Assembly: GCA_020633845.1 (NCBI GenBank)
Contig: JACKCW010000001.1
Location: forward strand, 62,001-126,000
Length of the DNA: 64,000 nt
From: Caryophanales bacterium
Lineage (GTDB): Bacteria > Bacillota_I > Bacilli_A > Izemoplasmatales > UBA1188
Direction of reading: 5' to 3'
The position numbers and the translations under genes were made by a program. Position 1 is the stretch's first letter, and every line of letters begins with the position of its first letter. Positions 1 to 10,152 of the stretch are shown here, in pieces. The notes below the pieces were generated by a model. The model was not told the DNA's origin and made no database searches. It saw nothing but the letters and a program-made list of their open reading frames with translations.

Positions 1-2756
1 TAAACGCACTATAATGACACTTCGGGCATCTGTAGTGAGGCGGAAGAGAATTAACTTCAGTTATATCCATTAAATGCGCAACGAAAGAAGACCCGACCGA
101 TCCTCTCGAGCCGACCACATACCCGTCGTCTCTGGATTTCTTCACAAGAAGATAAGATATCAAATAGATAGTTGAAAATTTATTTTCCACTATCGCGCTC
201 ATTTCATGTTTGATTCTGTCTAAAACCATACCCGGAAGCAGTTCTCCGTATAAGGAATAAGCCTTATTATAAACGGTATCAATAACGTATTGTTCGGCCG
301 ACTCAATGCCTTTTTCCTTTAGGAAATCGTCTTGAGGCGGGAAAGCCTCATCGCTAAAGGATTCAACATAATCACAGGCATCCGCAATCATGTTGGTATT
401 CATAACGACAATTTCGTAGGCTCTCTTATCACCGAGGAAGGCAAACTCTTCTAGCATTTCTTTCGTGGTCATAAAATATTCGGCCGGAATTTCTTTTTCT
501 CTTTTTAAATAATGGAATCTGGCTTTTCCTACTTGCGGCGTATCCACTAAAATTTTCCGGTAAATTAAATCTTCTTTATTTACCTGGTGACAGTCTCCCG
601 TCGCGCAAACCGGTATATTATATTTATCCGCCATCTTAATGATTCTCTTCATAGTATCCGTAACGCAATAAACGTAGTCGTCCATATGATAAGAATAATA
701 GATGAATGAATTTAAAGGCTGGAGTTCAATATAATCATAAAAACCGATAACCTGTTCCATTTTTTCATCGCTTTCGTTAAAAGCAATATCAAAGAAATAA
801 GAATTTCGGCAGCCAGAGCCCACTAATATCCCTTCACGATATTTTTCGAGAACGGCCTTCGTAACTAATGGCTCGTCGGCAAAATACTCCGTAGAGGCGA
901 TGGAAAGAATATGATAGAGATTAATTAATCCCTGATGATTCTTGGCCAGCAAATTAATATGAACCGGGTAAGGATATTTAAAGGCTTCTTTTTTATCGAC
1001 AATCGTATTAATTTCGCTATGGTATTTAATCCCTCTTTTTTTCAGTTCCAGAAGCATATGTAAGAATATTTCTTCAGTGGCGGTCGCATCGTCTAAGGCC
1101 CTGTGGTGTTGTTTGAGTTCAACATTTAAAAGTTTCGCCAAAGCGTCTAGAGTATATCTCTTATGATTAGGGTAGAGTATTTTACCAAGAATTAAGGTAT
1201 CGATTACCGGGAATTTCTCAAAATAAATATCCAGGTCTTTAAAATTTTTGTATAGGTGCCCAATATCGAAAGAAGCGTTATGGGCTACTAAAATTGAACC
1301 CTTGATAAAATCAAGGAAGTCTTTAAGAACTTCTTCTCTGTTTCTCGCTTTTTCTACGTCTTTTTTGGTGATCCCGGTTAATTCCACTACCGAGTAGTGA
1401 ATATTCTTCTCTGGGTTAACAAGTTCGGAAAACCGGCCGATTATTTGGTTTTGTTTGATTTTAACCGCCGATACTTCAATGATTCTTTCATAGTTAACGG
1501 AAATACCGGTTGTTTCAAGGTCAAAGACAACATAGGTGGCATCGTCTAAGGCAATGTCTTTAGGTTCATATGCCGGAACTACTTCCTCTTCGTCGACAAA
1601 AAGAAGCTCCAATCCATAAAGCGGTTTTATGGAAGCATCTTTTTTAGTAAGGCTATATAGGTCATGATAACTTTGGACTGAACCATGATCACTTACAGCC
1701 AAAGCTTTATGTCCGAATATCTTAGCCGCTTCAAAATATTGGCTCATCTCCGGGACACCATCAAGAGCGCTCATTTTAGTATGTAAATGAAGTTCGACTC
1801 TTTTTTCTTCTTCATTATCGACTCTTAAAGTAATCGGTGCAATTGAAGATGAATGTTTCATGTTGGTGATGTTCATATAACCATAAGAACCAAAATTATT
1901 AAATCTTGGGTAGCATTGAACTGAAGCATTCATTCCCGTTTCCAATTTTTGGAAATAGTTTTCTTCCGCCTTGTCGTTTATCCTTTTCATGCAGTAAATA
2001 TAATCGGTGCCGTCGAATAAAATAAACTTAGCGTTTTTTCTCGGTGAAGACAAACTATCCGAATCAATAAAGACTATTTTGCCGCTAACCACAAAATTAC
2101 TGCCTTTTTGGTTTGCCACAAATTCTTCATAGCCTTCCTGATCTTCCGCAAAATCTTTTAATTCAATCGGCGTTCCAAATAATTCTTTACTTTCCTTTAA
2201 ATAAACTGATTGGGACTTGTTGACCTGGCTTGAAGATATCTCGTCAATCATTTCCTTTTTTGCTCTTTTAAGCTGTTCGGCTATTTCCGAATCCCGGTTA
2301 AACATTTCTAGATAAATAGATATGGTTTTAAACCCAATTTTTCTAAGATAGGTAATAATCGAAACCCGGCTTAAAAAGAAAGAATTATCTGATGAGGGAA
2401 CTTTGATAGTTAAAGTGTTCATTGAAGCAGAATACGATTTTTCATAATCTTTAGAAGCCACAAGATGCGTTGATGATTCCGAGAGTTTTTCAATCGTGAA
2501 TTTATAATAATCAATTACCGAACTATCACTGTATTTATCAAAAGTGAAATCATAGTTAATCTTTGAAACGCCCTTTATTTTCGCTCTTTCGATATGCAAA
2601 ACTAAATCTTTCATTTCCTCGACATCAAGAGGAGAGGCAGCATGAAAAATAGAAAGAAGTTCGTCTGAAGATGAATCAAGTTCCAACTTTGTTAATTCTA
2701 AATCTCCAGAAATTTCTTTTTCGTATCCGATCATTTTCAAAAATTGTTCTAGCATA
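1..2756 (-). CDS. polC: DNA polymerase III PolC, Gram-positive type (3' end cut off)
   Basis: This is the replicative polymerase alpha subunit with built-in proofreading. I translated it directly because the frame runs off the left edge. The ATG at 2756 follows a good AGGTGGG ribosome site. About 918 residues are present, against roughly 1,440 for the family. In order there is an N-terminal domain, an OB-fold region, a PHP domain (ELHLHTKMSALDG, near 1,770-1,800), and a DEDD exonuclease inserted in the PHP region (VFDLETTG, near 1,510-1,535). That insertion is diagnostic of PolC rather than DnaE. The last visible residues contain GSVGSSFVAHL and CPKCHYSA, the start of the catalytic palm and a Cys pair. 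The rest lies outside the window. A terminator stands just upstream, so its promoter must lie within or next to the rpoZ end. Confidence 0.97.
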
Positions 2757-2769
2757 ATCCCACCTCTAT

Positions 2770-2804
2770 AAAAAAATTATAACACGGTCACCCGTGTTAT
2801 AATT
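2770..2804 (-). terminator. Rho-independent terminator after gmk-rpoZ
   Basis: A perfect 13-bp stem (2775-2787 pairs with 2792-2804, loop of 4) is followed on the minus strand by a run of T. It lies 8 bases past the rpoZ stop and 14 bases before the polC start, so it separates the two transcription units. Confidence 0.85.
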
Positions 2805-2812
2805 AGAAAACA

Positions 2813-3079
2813 TTATTCTTTTTTTGTTTGCGATGCGCTTGTTGAAGCGGCAAATTCAATTTGGATTTTATCCGCTAATATTTCCTCAAGTGCCTTACCT
2901 ACCGGCTTGTCGCATTTGTTTCCTTCTTCATCTTCAAGAGAGGAATAATCATCGGCTTTAATTATTTTGGCTCTTTTAGCCGCCGTGTAGGCGAGCTTGT
3001 ATTTAGAGTCAATCTTTTCCAGTAAATCGTCTATCGACGGATATCTGAGACCATCAGGGTTTTTATTGTTCACTGCCAT
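2813..3079 (-). CDS. rpoZ: RNA polymerase omega subunit
   Basis: Small omega subunit that helps assemble and stabilise core RNA polymerase. The 88 residues begin NNKNPDGLRYPSIDDLLEK, and YPSIDDLL followed by KYKLAYTAAKRAK is the omega signature. It overlaps the end of gmk by about 17 bases; gmk-rpoZ is the standard Firmicutes pair. A GTG at 3082 directly precedes the ATG chosen here, and a GTG at 3070 has better spacing from the AGGT ribosome site, so the exact start is uncertain by a few codons. The C-terminal tail (Ser, Thr and Lys rich) is poorly conserved in the family. Confidence 0.92.
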   Translation of the reverse strand: MAVNNKNPDGLRYPSIDDLLEKIDSKYKLAYTAAKRAKIIKADDYSSLEDEEGNKCDKPVGKALEEILADKIQIEFAASTSASQTKKE

Positions 3080-3692
3080 CACCTACCATTTCATAATATT
3101 TATAAATACTTCTCTTGGTTCTTGCATGTTCTGCACGAATTATTGCTCTTATTCTATCGGCGGCATTGGCTACCGTATCGTTGACTACAATATAGTCGTA
3201 CTGGTATGCAAGACCGAATTCTGCTTTGGCTTTATTGATTCTTTCTTCAATTTCTTCTTGTGATTCCGTTCCTCTTCTTCTGAGTCTTTCGTACAAAATT
3301 TCTTTGGTCGGAGGAACGATAAATATCGTTACAGCATCAAGCATTTTTTCTTTTACTTGTCTGCAACCGTTAACTTCTATTTCTAGGATAAGTTCTTTCC
3401 CGGTTAGGAGAGCTTCTTCAACTTTTTCCATCGGCGTGCCATAATAGTGACCGCAGAAAAAATTATACTCGAGAAAACCACCTTCTGCAATCTTTTTTTC
3501 AAAAGTTTCTTTTGAGACGAAGTAATAATCTTTACCTTCAACTTCGCCGGGACGCATATCTCTTGTGGTCATTGATACCGAGTATGTAAAATCGGAACCA
3601 TACATATCGAAAAGTGCTTTTCTTACTGTTCCTTTTCCCACTCCGGATGGGCCGGATAGAACAACCAGGAGTCCACGTTCGTTTAGCTTCAT
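3063..3692 (-). CDS. gmk: Guanylate kinase
   Basis: Phosphorylates GMP to GDP with ATP, a cytosolic step in guanine nucleotide supply. The 209 residues match the usual length. The P-loop GPSGVGKGT lies at about residues 14-22. The GMP-binding segments SVSMTTRDMRPGEVEGKDYYFV and EIEVNGCRQVKEK and the lid region RLRRRGTESQEEIEERI are intact. A strong GGAGGAGA ribosome site precedes the ATG. It is the first gene of gmk-rpoZ and diverges from the rqcH-like gene. Confidence 0.97.
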   Translation of the reverse strand: MKLNERGLLVVLSGPSGVGKGTVRKALFDMYGSDFTYSVSMTTRDMRPGEVEGKDYYFVSKETFEKKIAEGGFLEYNFFCGHYYGTPMEKVEEALLTGKELILEIEVNGCRQVKEKMLDAVTIFIVPPTKEILYERLRRRGTESQEEIEERINKAKAEFGLAYQYDYIVVNDTVANAADRIRAIIRAEHARTKRSIYKYYEMVGDGSEQ

Positions 3693-3719
3693 GGTTTCTC
3701 CTCCTCTCCATTTTTAGAT

Positions 3720-3728
3720 ATTATAACA
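3720..3728 (-). promoter_or_regulatory. Promoter of gmk-rpoZ (extended -10)
   Basis: On the minus strand the bases read TGTTATAAT, an extended -10 element, 28 bases before the gmk ATG. No good -35 is visible at 16-18 bp, which is common for extended -10 promoters. Confidence 0.6.
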
Positions 3729-3822
3729 TATATCTAAACAAATTGACGAGACAATTATTATGTGTCAAAGCATAATTTTGGGGCATTATCTTAAAAAAGT
3801 ATCGGAAACCAGTGTTTCTTTT

Positions 3823-3851
3823 TTGGATTATATGAAAGAGTTTGCTATAAT
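3823..3851 (+). promoter_or_regulatory. SigA-type promoter of rqcH-like gene
   Basis: TTGGAT (3823-3828), a 17-bp spacer and TATAAT (3846-3851). A GGAG ribosome site at 3859-3862 and the ATG at 3870 follow, giving a leader of only about 12 bases. Confidence 0.75.
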
Positions 3852-3869
3852 TTTTGATGGAGATATTTT

Positions 3870-5492
3870 ATGCCAATTGATGGAATGTTCGTTTCAAAAC
3901 TTGCAAATGAACTTAAAAGCGAGATTAAAGGCGGAAGAATTAATTCCGTAAACCAATTAAATAAATCCGATTTTGTTTTAGAAATAAGAGTTCCCGGAAG
4001 AACTCTCTTTCTCTATATTTCGGTTTCCTATAATAACCCAACCATTTTTATATCACCGGCCAAATTCGAAAAACCAGAAATCATACCCTCGTTTATGATG
4101 CTCTTAAGAAAACATCTAGAAGGAAGTTTTATTAGCGATTTTTATCAAATAAATAACGACAGGATAATAAGAATTGATATTGAGCAAAAAGATGAAATGG
4201 AAGGCATCAAGAAAAAATCCTTGATTATTGAGTTGGTCGGACGTTTTGCGAATCTTCTTCTCCTTGATGAGAATGACATTATAATAGATGCTGTGAAACA
4301 GTTGTCCGTTTTAGAAAGTGAAAATAGAGGTATCATGCGAGGCATGAAATATGAACCTCTAAAGGCAGAGAAATTAGATCCTAATGATCAAAATGAAATA
4401 GATCAAATTTTCAATATAAACGATAATGTCTATCCGAAGAAAATAATGGAAAGCATCATGGGAATATCGCCTTCTCTTGCGGATTATTTGGCCAGCGAAT
4501 ATCAAAAATCTAATCTCGATTTCTTCACTTTCTTCCAAAGCGAAACCACAAAAATAAAACCAACTTCATCTGATAAAGACTATTATTATTTCGATATATT
4601 TAATCAAGGCCAAATGTATTTTGATAGTCTTTCTTCTCTTCTTTTTGATCATTATCAAAAGGAAGCGGAAAAGAAAATATTAAAGGAAAATAACTCTACC
4701 GTTTATAAAACGGTGTCTTCCGCTTTAAAACGCCTCAATAAAAAAATAATTAAGTTAAATGACGAGTTAGAAAAGGATAAGGATTCGGCATCTTTAAGGT
4801 TAAAAGGTGAACTGCTTCTTGCAAATATCAATAACAAATTCGATAGATCATCAAAAATAACATTAACTAATTATTATGACAACAGTGAAATAGAAGTGGA
4901 TATTAATCCTTTGAAATCTATAAAGGATAATGCGAACGACTATTTCAAAAAGTACCGCAAAGCTAAAAACGCTATTGATCATCTTAATGAGCAAATTCAA
5001 ATTGCCGAAAACGAAAGAGATTATTTCAATCTTATTTCATATCAACTTGAAAGTGCTTCATTAAAAGACGTTTTAGAGATTAAAAAGGAACTAGAAAAAG
5101 AAAACTACATCTATTTAAAAGATAATAAAAAACACTCAAAAAAACAAAAACCGAATTTTCTTACCTTTAATATCGGAAAGTCTATTATATATGTCGGCAA
5201 AAATAATCTGCAGAACGATTACTTATCGCATACTCTTGCCTCCCCATATGATTTATGGTTTCATGTGAAAGATGCGCAAGGATCTCACGTTATCGTAAAG
5301 GGTGAAGATAAAGAGAGTGAGGAAGTAATAAGGTATGCCGCAAAACTTGCCGCGCTTTATTCTTCTCTTAAGGATTCATCATCAATTCCGGTCGACTATA
5401 CGCATGTGAAGAATTTAAAAAAAATACCAGGAAAGAAAGGTTGTTTCGTTTCTTATACTCATCAAAAAACAATATATATTGATACAAAATAA
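3870..5492 (+). CDS. rqcH: NFACT-family ribosome quality control protein (RqcH-like, FbpA/Rqc2)
   Basis: Bacterial NFACT proteins bind stalled 50S-peptidyl-tRNA complexes and add C-terminal alanine tails that target stalled peptides for degradation. Homologues were formerly annotated as fibronectin-binding proteins. The 540 residues are close to the family length. The N-terminal NFACT-N domain starts PIDGMFVSKLANELK with GGRINSVNQ. A coiled-coil or HhH middle lies at roughly 270-410 (KRLNKKIIKLNDELEKD). The C-terminal NFACT-R domain contains the conserved LWFHVKDAQGSHVIVKG and ends in DYTHVKNLKKIPGKKGCFVSYTHQKTIYID. The start is set by GGAG 7 bases upstream; an overlapping upstream frame at 3760 lacks support. 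It is a single-gene unit with its own promoter and terminator. Confidence 0.94.
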   Translation: MPIDGMFVSKLANELKSEIKGGRINSVNQLNKSDFVLEIRVPGRTLFLYISVSYNNPTIFISPAKFEKPEIIPSFMMLLRKHLEGSFISDFYQINNDRIIRIDIEQKDEMEGIKKKSLIIELVGRFANLLLLDENDIIIDAVKQLSVLESENRGIMRGMKYEPLKAEKLDPNDQNEIDQIFNINDNVYPKKIMESIMGISPSLADYLASEYQKSNLDFFTFFQSETTKIKPTSSDKDYYYFDIFNQGQMYFDSLSSLLFDHYQKEAEKKILKENNSTVYKTVSSALKRLNKKIIKLNDELEKDKDSASLRLKGELLLANINNKFDRSSKITLTNYYDNSEIEVDINPLKSIKDNANDYFKKYRKAKNAIDHLNEQIQIAENERDYFNLISYQLESASLKDVLEIKKELEKENYIYLKDNKKHSKKQKPNFLTFNIGKSIIYVGKNNLQNDYLSHTLASPYDLWFHVKDAQGSHVIVKGEDKESEEVIRYAAKLAALYSSLKDSSSIPVDYTHVKNLKKIPGKKGCFVSYTHQKTIYIDTK

Positions 5493-5524
5493 AAGACCGC
5501 ATTCAAGAAGCGGTCTTTTATTTT
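5491..5524 (+). terminator. Rho-independent terminator of rqcH-like gene
   Basis: A 10-bp perfect stem (AAAAGACCGC at 5491-5500 with 5510-5519), a 9-base loop and a following T-rich tail. It overlaps the stop codon. Confidence 0.88.
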
Positions 5525-5544
5525 TGATTTATTATAGTAAATAT

Positions 5545-5581
5545 AAAAAAGAAATGATGTCAAAGACACATTTCCTTTTTT
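5545..5581 (-). terminator. Probable terminator of the ccpA-thrS operon
   Basis: Nearly perfect stem (arms AAAAAAGAAATG and CATTTCCTTTTTT plus an inner GTC-AAA-GAC) lying 10 bases past the thrS stop. On the minus strand it ends in a T run. It could act in both directions. Confidence 0.65.
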
Positions 5582-5591
5582 ATTTTAATAT

Positions 5592-7493
5592 TTATTTCTT
5601 TTCTTCAATTTCCTTTTTAAGAAGGGAAAGGAAATCATCTACTGAGACAGTGACTTGTTCGGTTTCGCCGTACTTTCGATAAGTAACAGTATTATCTTCC
5701 TTTTCCTTATCACCAAGGACTATCTGGTATGGAACTTTGTTAACCTGGCTCTTTCTAATCTTATAGCCGAGTTTTTCGCTGGAAGAATCAAGCTCCGCTC
5801 TTATATCTTTATCTATTAATAAATCGAATACCTTTTTCGAATAATCCATATGAAAGTCTTCCGAAACCGGAATAACCGATACTTGAACTGGCGACAGCCA
5901 AAGTGGGAAAGCGCCGGCATAGTGTTCGATTAAGATACCAATAAATCTTTCGATTGATCCAAAAATCGCTCTGTGCAGCATTATCGGACGAACTTTATCT
6001 CCGTTTTCATTCACATAAGTTAAATCGAATCTTTCCGGTAAATTCATATCGAGCTGAATAGTTCCGCATTGCCAAATTCTATTCATTGAGTCTCTTAACT
6101 TGAAGTCAAGTTTAGGGCCATAGAAAGCGCCATCTCCCGGATTTAATATATAATCCTTTCCGGCACTCTTACAAGCATTGGCGAGAGCTTCTTCCGCTTT
6201 GTCCCAAGTTGCAATCTCACCAATATATTTCTCTAAAGGTCTAGTCGAGAGTTCAATATGATAAGACAAATTAAAAATAGTATAAATATAATCCATAAGA
6301 TCAATTATTTCATGAACCGCATCTTCTACCTGATCCATTCTCACAAAGACATGCGCATCATCCTGAGTGAAGCACCTAACTCTAAAGAGTCCGGATAAAG
6401 CTCCCGATGCTTCATACCGGTGAACAAGACCGAGTTCGGCGAGTTTTAAAGGGAAATCCTTATACGAATGAAGATCGTTTTTGTAAACCAAGATGCCGCC
6501 AGGGCAGTTCATCGGTTTAACCGCATAATCTTTATCATCAATCTTTAAGGTATACATATTTTCTTTATAGTTTTTCCAGTGTCCGGATGTTTCCCAGAGT
6601 TCACGATTGAGAATCTGCGGAGTCTTGATTAGTTTGTATCCTCTTTTCATCATCTCTTTAATATAAAACTCTTCCAGTTCATGACGAAGTGCCATTCCTT
6701 TTGGCAGCCAGAAAGGGAAACCCGGTCCGTATTCGCTTAACATGAAAAGCCCAAGTTCCTTACCAAGCTTTCTGTGGTCTCTCTTTTTTCTTTCTTCCAA
6801 AAGATTAAGATATGAATCTAGGGCTTCCTTAGTGAAAAAGGCAATGCCATAAATTCGCTGGAGCTGTTTATTTTTAGAGTCTCCCCGCCAATAAGCGCCC
6901 GCTACCGATAAGAGTTTGAAATTTTTAATATAAGAGGTTTTAGGAACGTGAGGGCCCCTGCATAAATCGGTATAATTACCTTGAGTATAAATGCTTATAA
7001 CTTCTCCCTCAGGAAGTTCGTTTATTAGTTCTGTTTTATAAGGGTCGTCTTTAAAAATCGATAAGGCTTCCGCTTTTGATACTTCTTTTCTTTCAATTGT
7101 TTCCGCTAAAGAAGAGAGTTTCTGCATTTCTTTTTCGATTGATTTTAAATCTTCTTCCGCAATTGATTTATCCCCTAAATCGAAATCATAATAGAAGCCT
7201 TCTTCAATAGTCGGGCCGACTCCGAATTTCGCTTCCGGGTATAATGTTTTAATGGCTTCAGCCATCAAATGAGCGGTAGAGTGGTTTAAAATATCTAAGG
7301 ATTCTTTGTCTTCTTCGGTTAAGAAACGGACGTCAGCGTCCTTCTCAATCACAAAAGAGGAATCTTTAAGAACCCCGTCTACCATTACCGCAATGGTTTT
7401 CTTTGCTAAACTTTTAGAAATTTTTTCGGCTATTTCTATCGCCTTTTTCGGACCATCTATTTCCATATAGTTGTCCAGTAATTTTATTTTCAT
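5592..7493 (-). CDS. thrS: Threonyl-tRNA synthetase
   Basis: Class II synthetase that charges tRNA-Thr and clears Ser-tRNA-Thr by editing. The 633 residues are full length. The TGS domain (1-60) is followed by the editing domain with HSTAHLMAEAIKTLYP. The class II core carries the zinc site motif MNCPGGILVYK, motif 2 (FRVRCFTQDDAHVF) and motif 3 (LHRAIFGSIERFIGILIEHYAG). The C-terminal anticodon-binding domain is complete. A CGGAGAA ribosome site precedes the ATG by 7 bases. It is the last gene of a 12-gene operon, 23 bases behind a metallophosphatase gene. No T-box leader fits in that gap, so threonine-responsive antitermination is not visible here. dnaI-thrS proximity is conserved in Firmicutes. 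Confidence 0.97.
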   Translation of the reverse strand: MKIKLLDNYMEIDGPKKAIEIAEKISKSLAKKTIAVMVDGVLKDSSFVIEKDADVRFLTEEDKESLDILNHSTAHLMAEAIKTLYPEAKFGVGPTIEEGFYYDFDLGDKSIAEEDLKSIEKEMQKLSSLAETIERKEVSKAEALSIFKDDPYKTELINELPEGEVISIYTQGNYTDLCRGPHVPKTSYIKNFKLLSVAGAYWRGDSKNKQLQRIYGIAFFTKEALDSYLNLLEERKKRDHRKLGKELGLFMLSEYGPGFPFWLPKGMALRHELEEFYIKEMMKRGYKLIKTPQILNRELWETSGHWKNYKENMYTLKIDDKDYAVKPMNCPGGILVYKNDLHSYKDFPLKLAELGLVHRYEASGALSGLFRVRCFTQDDAHVFVRMDQVEDAVHEIIDLMDYIYTIFNLSYHIELSTRPLEKYIGEIATWDKAEEALANACKSAGKDYILNPGDGAFYGPKLDFKLRDSMNRIWQCGTIQLDMNLPERFDLTYVNENGDKVRPIMLHRAIFGSIERFIGILIEHYAGAFPLWLSPVQVSVIPVSEDFHMDYSKKVFDLLIDKDIRAELDSSSEKLGYKIRKSQVNKVPYQIVLGDKEKEDNTVTYRKYGETEQVTVSVDDFLSLLKKEIEEKK

Positions 7494-7516
7494 ATATTCT
7501 CCGTATTATTTTTTTA

Positions 7517-9256
7517 TTAGCTGTTGTAAATTATGTCTTCTCCGTATGATTTTTCATAGAAGGCATTTACTATTGATACTTTTTCTCCTCTACTGTTGAT
7601 ATAAGAGGCGTCCGTCGTGTTTCCACCAAGTATCCCGTTTTGAACCACATTGATATGAAGCCCGATAAACGCATCCGTTTTAATGACTTCACTCTTTTCC
7701 GTTTGCGTGTATGATCTTTTTGATGCCACAAACGAATAGAAATTAAAGTCCGTCACATGATTACTTAAGGATTCACTTGCTGAAGGCGTGTATAAAGAAG
7801 AGAACGAAAGAGCGGTGTCGGCTTCGATTAATCCCGGCTCAAAGACATAAAGATAATGAGTGTGGCCGGAAAGCGAGATATCGAGGCTAAGGTTATTCAG
7901 TTTATCCGTCATTTGAGTAATCATATCACTGTGATCTAACTTCTTGTCTACTATAACAAGAGGAATGTGACAAACTACCATTTTATAATTAAACAAAAGC
8001 GGAATGTCCGCTATCATAAAGAGCGTGTAATCATCAATGAAATCTAGCTGTTTAGTCTCGTAATCAAGACAATGCGACGTTTGATAATATTCCCACCAGT
8101 CGTCGTTGTGGTCAACCCCGAGGTCTAAAACAAGACCTCTTATTTCACCGACTTTAAAACTGTCGGAATAAACATTTAAATTGTAGTAATAATAGAACTC
8201 CTGATTCACGCTTCCGACATATTTGTAAAATTCTTCGCTGTATTTGCCCGTCGTCTCGTGATTGCCTCTGGCGTATACCACCGGTATTTCGCCTTTCGTT
8301 ATTTCATAGGCCAGTTTATTGGTTAACTCAAGGTCTTGATATCTTTCAAGAGCGGATACAATATCGCCGGCGACCACAAGGAAATCCATATCTCCGGAAT
8401 TTAAAGCGGACTCAATCGCTCCTTTAACCGCGTGGTGCACATCGGATAAGGTGTAATAATTAATCCCGTCATCATAGTTTATTGGGTTGAAATTATAAGA
8501 TTCCGTAATTTCTCTTCCCGTGTATCCGTAGAAAGGCGCTTTATAAATAATCGCTTTAACATGGATAGAATATTCTTCGGCTGCATCAAGCACACTCATC
8601 GGTACCGTGATTTTATGAACTAAATCTTCCGATCTCGAAACTCCCGCCGAAAGATCATAATAATCTACTCCGTCAATTTCTACCCAAGCATAAGATTTTC
8701 TTTTGGAAGAAAAAACTATTTGATAATCATCTTCTACGGCGTAGACGACCGAGTGATACGTTATTCTATTTACCGAAAAATCGATTAAGAAAGATGCCGT
8801 GACACCAAGAATAACCGTAAAGATGAGTGATTTTAAAAGAATTGGACGCTTTATTTTTAGCTTCGGGATTCTAAAAATCGCAAAATATAAAATATAAAGA
8901 CCGCTGGCGATTAAAAGGTATTTCCCAAATAATGGGAAGAAATAGTACATAAACCCGTAAAATCCCATAAAGAACGAAGCGACAAATCCGATTGTGAAAA
9001 GTAAGTTAATCGAATTGATAACGATGGCCCATTTCTTTCCTTTTTTAAGAAAAATAAGAAAAACATAGGATAAAACCGTCGTTAATAGAATTAAACCAAG
9101 AATTATAAAGGGCGCATTAATAATCAAAAATGACTGATTATTATCGGCCCCGAGCGTCCCGGAAATAAAACTCCAACAGGATCTAATCGCTAAATAATAA
9201 AGCGCGTTGATTGTCGCCCAGATAACGGCTAAAACTTTAAACCAATGTTTTTTCAT
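7517..9256 (-). CDS. Membrane-anchored calcineurin-like metallophosphoesterase
   Basis: Predicted phosphoesterase with an N-terminal membrane domain. Residues 1-165 hold four or five hydrophobic helices. The rest is a metallophosphatase domain that appears to face outward, with all metal ligand motifs: SDVHH, AGDIVS, RGNHETTGK, CHIPLV and SGHTHYLY. A short beta-rich segment between membrane and enzyme (residues 165-260) may be an Ig-like spacer. The substrate is unknown; relatives act on nucleotides, phospholipids or cell-wall precursors. The dnaI stop codon TAG forms part of this gene's TAGGAGG ribosome site, so translation is coupled. Its place between dnaI and thrS in a replication and translation operon gives no clear clue to its job. 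Confidence 0.85.
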   Translation of the reverse strand: MKKHWFKVLAVIWATINALYYLAIRSCWSFISGTLGADNNQSFLIINAPFIILGLILLTTVLSYVFLIFLKKGKKWAIVINSINLLFTIGFVASFFMGFYGFMYYFFPLFGKYLLIASGLYILYFAIFRIPKLKIKRPILLKSLIFTVILGVTASFLIDFSVNRITYHSVVYAVEDDYQIVFSSKRKSYAWVEIDGVDYYDLSAGVSRSEDLVHKITVPMSVLDAAEEYSIHVKAIIYKAPFYGYTGREITESYNFNPINYDDGINYYTLSDVHHAVKGAIESALNSGDMDFLVVAGDIVSALERYQDLELTNKLAYEITKGEIPVVYARGNHETTGKYSEEFYKYVGSVNQEFYYYYNLNVYSDSFKVGEIRGLVLDLGVDHNDDWWEYYQTSHCLDYETKQLDFIDDYTLFMIADIPLLFNYKMVVCHIPLVIVDKKLDHSDMITQMTDKLNNLSLDISLSGHTHYLYVFEPGLIEADTALSFSSLYTPSASESLSNHVTDFNFYSFVASKRSYTQTEKSEVIKTDAFIGLHINVVQNGILGGNTTDASYINSRGEKVSIVNAFYEKSYGEDIIYNS

Positions 9257-9267
9257 ATCCCTTCCTC

Positions 9268-10152
9268 CTACAAAGTATCAAATCGATCTTTTAAAAAGAA
9301 TTCCTTTGTAAGTTCTCTGATTCTTTCCACTATTCTTAATGCTTTAATTTTCTCTTGCTCGCTGCCATCTTTTCTTAAAGAGGTGTCCGCAAGTTTGGAT
9401 ATTGCGATATTCGAAGTAAAAATTACCGGTTTATTTTTTACCATCCGGTATTGAAGAGTAATACCTAAGGCTTCGTCTCTGATATACGGATTAACCGCTT
9501 CGCCGCCGAAATCGTCAAGTATTAATAAATCACAGGTTTTAAGATCGCTCACGATATCGGAAAAAGAATCGTCGGAAAACGAAGCTTTTAAAACCTGAGA
9601 CAATTCCGGATAATATACTTCAATAACGGAATAGCCTTTTCTTGCGATATCGTTTCCGATAGCCGATGCGAGATAAGTTTTACCCGAACGGAAAGGACCC
9701 GCAATATAAAGACCTTTCTCCACCTTATCGCTGCCAAAAGAATTTTCAAACATTCTTGCATAAGAATATAATTCTCTTCTTCCGGGGGCAACTAAAGAAA
9801 AGTCTTCTAAAGACGCATTCATAAACTCTTTCGGGAAGGCAATCGATTTAATCTTTCCAAGCGGAAAGAGGGAACCCTCTTTTCTCTTATAAGTATAAGA
9901 TATTTTGCCGTTCTTAAAAGTGAGAACCATAATATATCCCGGATACTTTAGTGATTCTTTACCGTCTCTTTTTGGGACGGTATCCGATTGATATTCTAAA
10001 AGAATATTCATCCCCTGAATCACAATGTCACTTGTAAGATTGTTTCCCAAGATAAAATTGCGGATGTCTTCGTTTTCAAGAAGACTATCGATGACTTCAT
10101 CGTCTTTGATTGGTTTTTCTTTAATGTTAATTAAATCTTTGGCGTCAATCAT
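9268..10152 (-). CDS. dnaI: Primosomal protein DnaI, helicase loader ATPase
   Basis: AAA+ ATPase that loads the replicative helicase at the origin and at restarted forks, together with DnaB and DnaD. The 294 residues match DnaI. An N-terminal helicase-interaction region (1-120) precedes the AAA+ domain. Walker A is GPFRSGKT (152-159), Walker B is CDLLILDDFGGE (about 207-218), and sensor 1 is VIFTSN. It starts inside the end of dnaB with a 4-base ATGA overlap, so the two loaders are translationally coupled as in other Firmicutes. Confidence 0.93.
   Translation of the reverse strand: MIDAKDLINIKEKPIKDDEVIDSLLENEDIRNFILGNNLTSDIVIQGMNILLEYQSDTVPKRDGKESLKYPGYIMVLTFKNGKISYTYKRKEGSLFPLGKIKSIAFPKEFMNASLEDFSLVAPGRRELYSYARMFENSFGSDKVEKGLYIAGPFRSGKTYLASAIGNDIARKGYSVIEVYYPELSQVLKASFSDDSFSDIVSDLKTCDLLILDDFGGEAVNPYIRDEALGITLQYRMVKNKPVIFTSNIAISKLADTSLRKDGSEQEKIKALRIVERIRELTKEFFLKDRFDTL

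Noticed and set aside
3760..3951. Open frame before the rqcH-like gene
   Set aside because: It spans the promoter and overlaps the well-supported gene in another frame, with no ribosome site.
7494..7516. T-box leaders before thrS, tyrS or glnS
   Set aside because: The gaps are 23, 8 and 2 bases, far too short for a T-box.
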